Assembly: GCA_963556255.1 (NCBI GenBank)
Contig: OY744612.1
Coordinates: 25,470,940-25,534,939 of the forward strand
Direction: 5' to 3'
Length of the DNA: 64,000 nt
DNA from: Allolobophora icterica
Lineage: Eukaryota; Annelida; Clitellata; Crassiclitellata; Lumbricidae
Under the pieces are notes generated by a model. That model saw only the letters and a program-made list of their open reading frames with translations, did not search any database and had not been told where the DNA came from. A program made the position numbers and the translations under genes. Within the stretch, counting starts at the first letter, position 1; every line of letters begins with the position of its first letter. Shown here one piece after another: positions 61,615 to 64,000 of this stretch.

Positions 61615-61825
61615 CATTTCTCCTAGGATCACGCTTCTCACACCCTGGGTCCAGGCTTCTCAGACCACAGGGTCACGCTTCTCAGACCCTGGGACCACGC
61701 TTCTCAGACCCTGGGACCACGCTTCTCAGACCCTGGGACCACGCTTCTCAGACCATGGGACCACGCTTCTCATACCCTGGGACCACGCTTCTCAGACTCT
61801 GAGACCACGCTTCTGGGAAGCTTCT
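61615..61825. repeat. 22-bp intronic minisatellite, copy B
   Basis: About nine units of GGGACCACGCTTCTCAGACC plus CT. This is the counterpart of 25,195-25,372. Confidence 0.88.
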
Positions 61826-62436
61826 GCAGAAGCGTGTAAACAAGTGTGCTATCATGGCCTGTTTTACCTTTACGATTTACCAGTCTTACCGATATCTTTC
61901 AACAGACGCCATATAAATTCACGTAACTATGCTTCCACGAGATAGGAAACGAACAACCGGTTATCCCTCTAACTACTTCTGTACTTTCTCAAGACATTTC
62001 TATCACTTTCTATTAATGAATTTATTTCTATTTACTGAACAGCTTCTTATTAACTTTTTCTATCCCAAAGATTTTTTAATGACCGTTCCTTAGGTGGCGT
62101 TCCTCACCCAAACCAATTCGGGGCCAACTCAACGGTGTGCCCCCAAAGATCAACTGGATCGACATGAATTACTTGGCCGGTGGATCTGCCAATGGCTATA
62201 CAAACAGGCGCGTCTACACCATAGAAACAGGTAAACAAGAAATGAGGGGGGAGATTAGTAAATGTATGTGCCATCATTTACAGGGGAAAGGAATGGAAAG
62301 GTGAAGAGGAGGGGAGGGAGGAGAGGTTGCTCCAATGACTTGGGGGGGGGGATAGACGCCCCTGTATACAAATGTTTGGTTAGAATATGTTCTACGAAAA
62401 CAAATTCTAACTGAATTTATTTCTACTAGTACTTAC

Positions 62437-62574
62437 CAGACTTATCTTGTGCTTTAGCTTTGGATGAAACCCGGGCAAGTCCCATAATCCGGGACACTGA
62501 CTCCGGATCAGTTCCGACTTCGGCAGGAAATTAACATGGCGTCTCCTAAGGCTACAGAAACCATTCCATGAAGA
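62437..62574 (-). CDS. Small exon of gene 1 before the SH2, copy B
   Basis: A 138-nt exon with acceptor AATACAG|TC and donor CTG|GTAAGT. It encodes SSWNGFCSLRRRHVNFLPKS, then ELIRSQCPGLWDLPGF. It lacks exactly one codon relative to copy A (25,973-26,113). The frame-preserving indel and unchanged splice sites support coding. The alternative upstream acceptor of copy A is missing. Confidence 0.6.
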
Positions 62575-63107
62575 CTGTATTTTTATCATTATTATTACAA
62601 ACATTTTTAACGCGCGCAGAGGCACACAATGTTGCAAACTATCATAACATAGCGTTATGCACATATACACTTAATGCGATGTTATGTGTCGGGCCAGTGT
62701 GTAACACTTAAAAGTATACTGTAAAACACGATGATGTTGCAATGCATTCTTTAACGTGTCCATGGTTAGATCAGTTACACATCCATGTGTGCACTGATTT
62801 TTAAGTTAGGTACTTGATACATACAGCATGTGAATGAATGAATGAATGAATGAATGAATGAATGAATGGATGAATGAATGAATGAGCCAATCAATCAATA
62901 AATCAGTTGGATTCATGTTACCAACTGCATAGGTTTATATCCTGTAATTGGGCAACTGTGTAGAGTGAAACCCATTTCGTTTCTAGTGAGTTCTTCTTTA
63001 TACACCTACTTGATTCTCTGTACATTCTCTCACTGCTGGCCATCAGTTAAGTGATTTCAATTGAACTCAAATCAAATAAACAGACAAACAAGCAAATACA
63101 CTCACTT

Positions 63108-63152
<45 letters not shown>

Positions 63153-63157
63153 GTCAG

Positions 63158-63190
<33 letters not shown>

Positions 63191-63206
63191 TCAATCAATC
63201 AATCGA
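63108..63206. repeat. (AATC)n array, copy B
   Basis: About 100 bp. This is the counterpart of 26,622-26,791, at the same distance from the linker exon donor. Confidence 0.92.
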
Positions 63207-63234
63207 AGTGTCAGTTCGATCTTGAAACTCGCAC

Positions 63235-64000
63235 CTGCACGACTGCTGATCCTTAGCCTCCTCTTTTCCTTCAGACACCAAATTCTCATTTTCCAGAAGC
63301 AGATCGCTCTCTCGCAGTTCCATCGGCTCCCGCCCAGACTCCTCTCCAGGCCCAGCAGCAGAGGAAGACGGTGCCCTAGTAACCACGGCAGCGCGGTAAC
63401 TCTCCTGGTCTCGAACGTCCGTCATACAATTATCAGACAATGAACTATCACTTCTTAGACAAATCGTCGAAGTCTCAGACCTAGGTGCCATTTCAGTCTC
63501 ATGGATTCTAGATAACCTTTCTTCGCTTTGAAGGTTAAAGTGGGTCTGTTTTTTCTTTGTATTTTCGTGATGTGAAGGTTCCAGGGGACCAGACGGACCT
63601 TCGCAACTTCTAAGGTCAAGGTCCATGGACTTTTTTGCAGCTTCAAGGGCAGATGGGATATTTAAAGTTTCAAGGGCAGGTCTCAGAGTTTCTTGAGTAG
63701 ATCTCTCTCTAATTCCGTCGAAACATCCAGAACGTTGAACAGCATTAGTTTCTTTCTTGCAAGGGAAAGACACGTGTTCCTTCAACCCCAAACTTTCTGC
63801 GGCACCCATATCACTAACCGATTCCTGTATGGGATGCTTGTTACCCTCTGACTGGGAGTTTTTATTGCCCTTCCCCGACCCCCGACCAGCTCGAGATTCT
63901 TGTCTCCCGGTGCGCGAGGCCCCGGCTTCCGGTTTGGAAGAGGCGCTGTTTGGGATAACCTTGGCGTCGTCCGATGACGTACTTCCGGTTTGCACGGTGC
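63235..64000 (-). CDS. Ser/Glu-rich linker exon of gene 1, copy B, partial at the window edge
   Basis: The exon ends at donor GTGCAG|GTGCGA and is cut by the window end. Downstream of about 63,905 it matches copy A residue for residue with scattered changes (SETSTICLRSDSSLSDNCM, EESGREPMELRESDLLLENE). Upstream, one extra C in CCC at 63,906-63,908 puts the homologous bases in a different frame. Copy A's frame is open back to its acceptor and fits the neighbouring exon phase, so the insertion is more likely in copy B. The B frame also stays open to the edge, so the case is not closed. Confidence 0.65.

Noticed and set aside
61016..61945. 309-codon plus-strand ORF (and its relative at 24,696-25,082)
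   Set aside because: It is antisense to the SH2 exon and runs through a GAT tract and a 22-bp minisatellite. The minus strand has matching splice sites and SH2 residues, and the plus strand has no domain.

Overview
The window looks like nuclear DNA of a marine invertebrate. It has short exons with GT/AG splice sites and large introns, many microsatellites and minisatellites, dense hAT-type DNA transposons, non-LTR retroelements, and no bacterial-style operons. The frequent AGGCCTA word and the death-fold adaptor domains make an echinoderm or related deuterostome my best guess. This is an inference, not a certainty.

The dominant structure is a direct segmental duplication. Copy A (about 1-27,800) and copy B (about 31,393-64,000) align collinearly on the same strand. 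The offset is 31,392 at the left end and about 36,360 at the right end. It grows because the copies carry different insertions. Copy A probably continues left of the window and copy B continues right of it, so the junction (somewhere in 27.8-31.4 kb) cannot be placed. Because each copy supplies the empty site for insertions in the other, many transposons could be delimited to the base, with their target-site duplications (TSDs).

Host coding sequence is on the minus strand and falls into two gene models per copy. Gene 1 runs from about 30.6 to 21.87 kb in copy A: a MyD88-like Death-domain exon, a short exon, an 813-nt Ser/Glu-rich linker exon, a small exon, and two exons that split one SH2 domain, followed by a stop. 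The splice phases fit from the Death exon to the linker. The resulting Death-linker-SH2 layout is like SLP-76/BLNK but with a Death domain, and I do not recognise it. Copy B (63.99-59.64 kb) keeps the SH2 part, but its linker exon differs by a 1-nt indel. Gene 2 (8.34-1.33 kb in A; 42.07-32.23 kb in B) is a chain of phase 1-1 exons: a Gly/Pro/Ser linker, two CARD-like exons, a TRADD-N-like exon and, in B only, two small acidic exons. A has a nonsense codon in the first CARD exon and B has one in the second.

Most of the rest is repetitive. There are hAT or hAT-like elements and MITEs with 8-bp TSDs, a MITE family with apparent 9-bp TSDs, RTE-like, CR1-like and other LINE fragments, a tRNA-derived SINE, an LTR-like element with a Gag-like ORF, a 29-bp minisatellite that a CR1 element splits in copy B, and long GA, GT, GAT and AATC arrays. 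No CRISPR array, rRNA or free-standing tRNA gene was seen. No promoter could be assigned to either gene.
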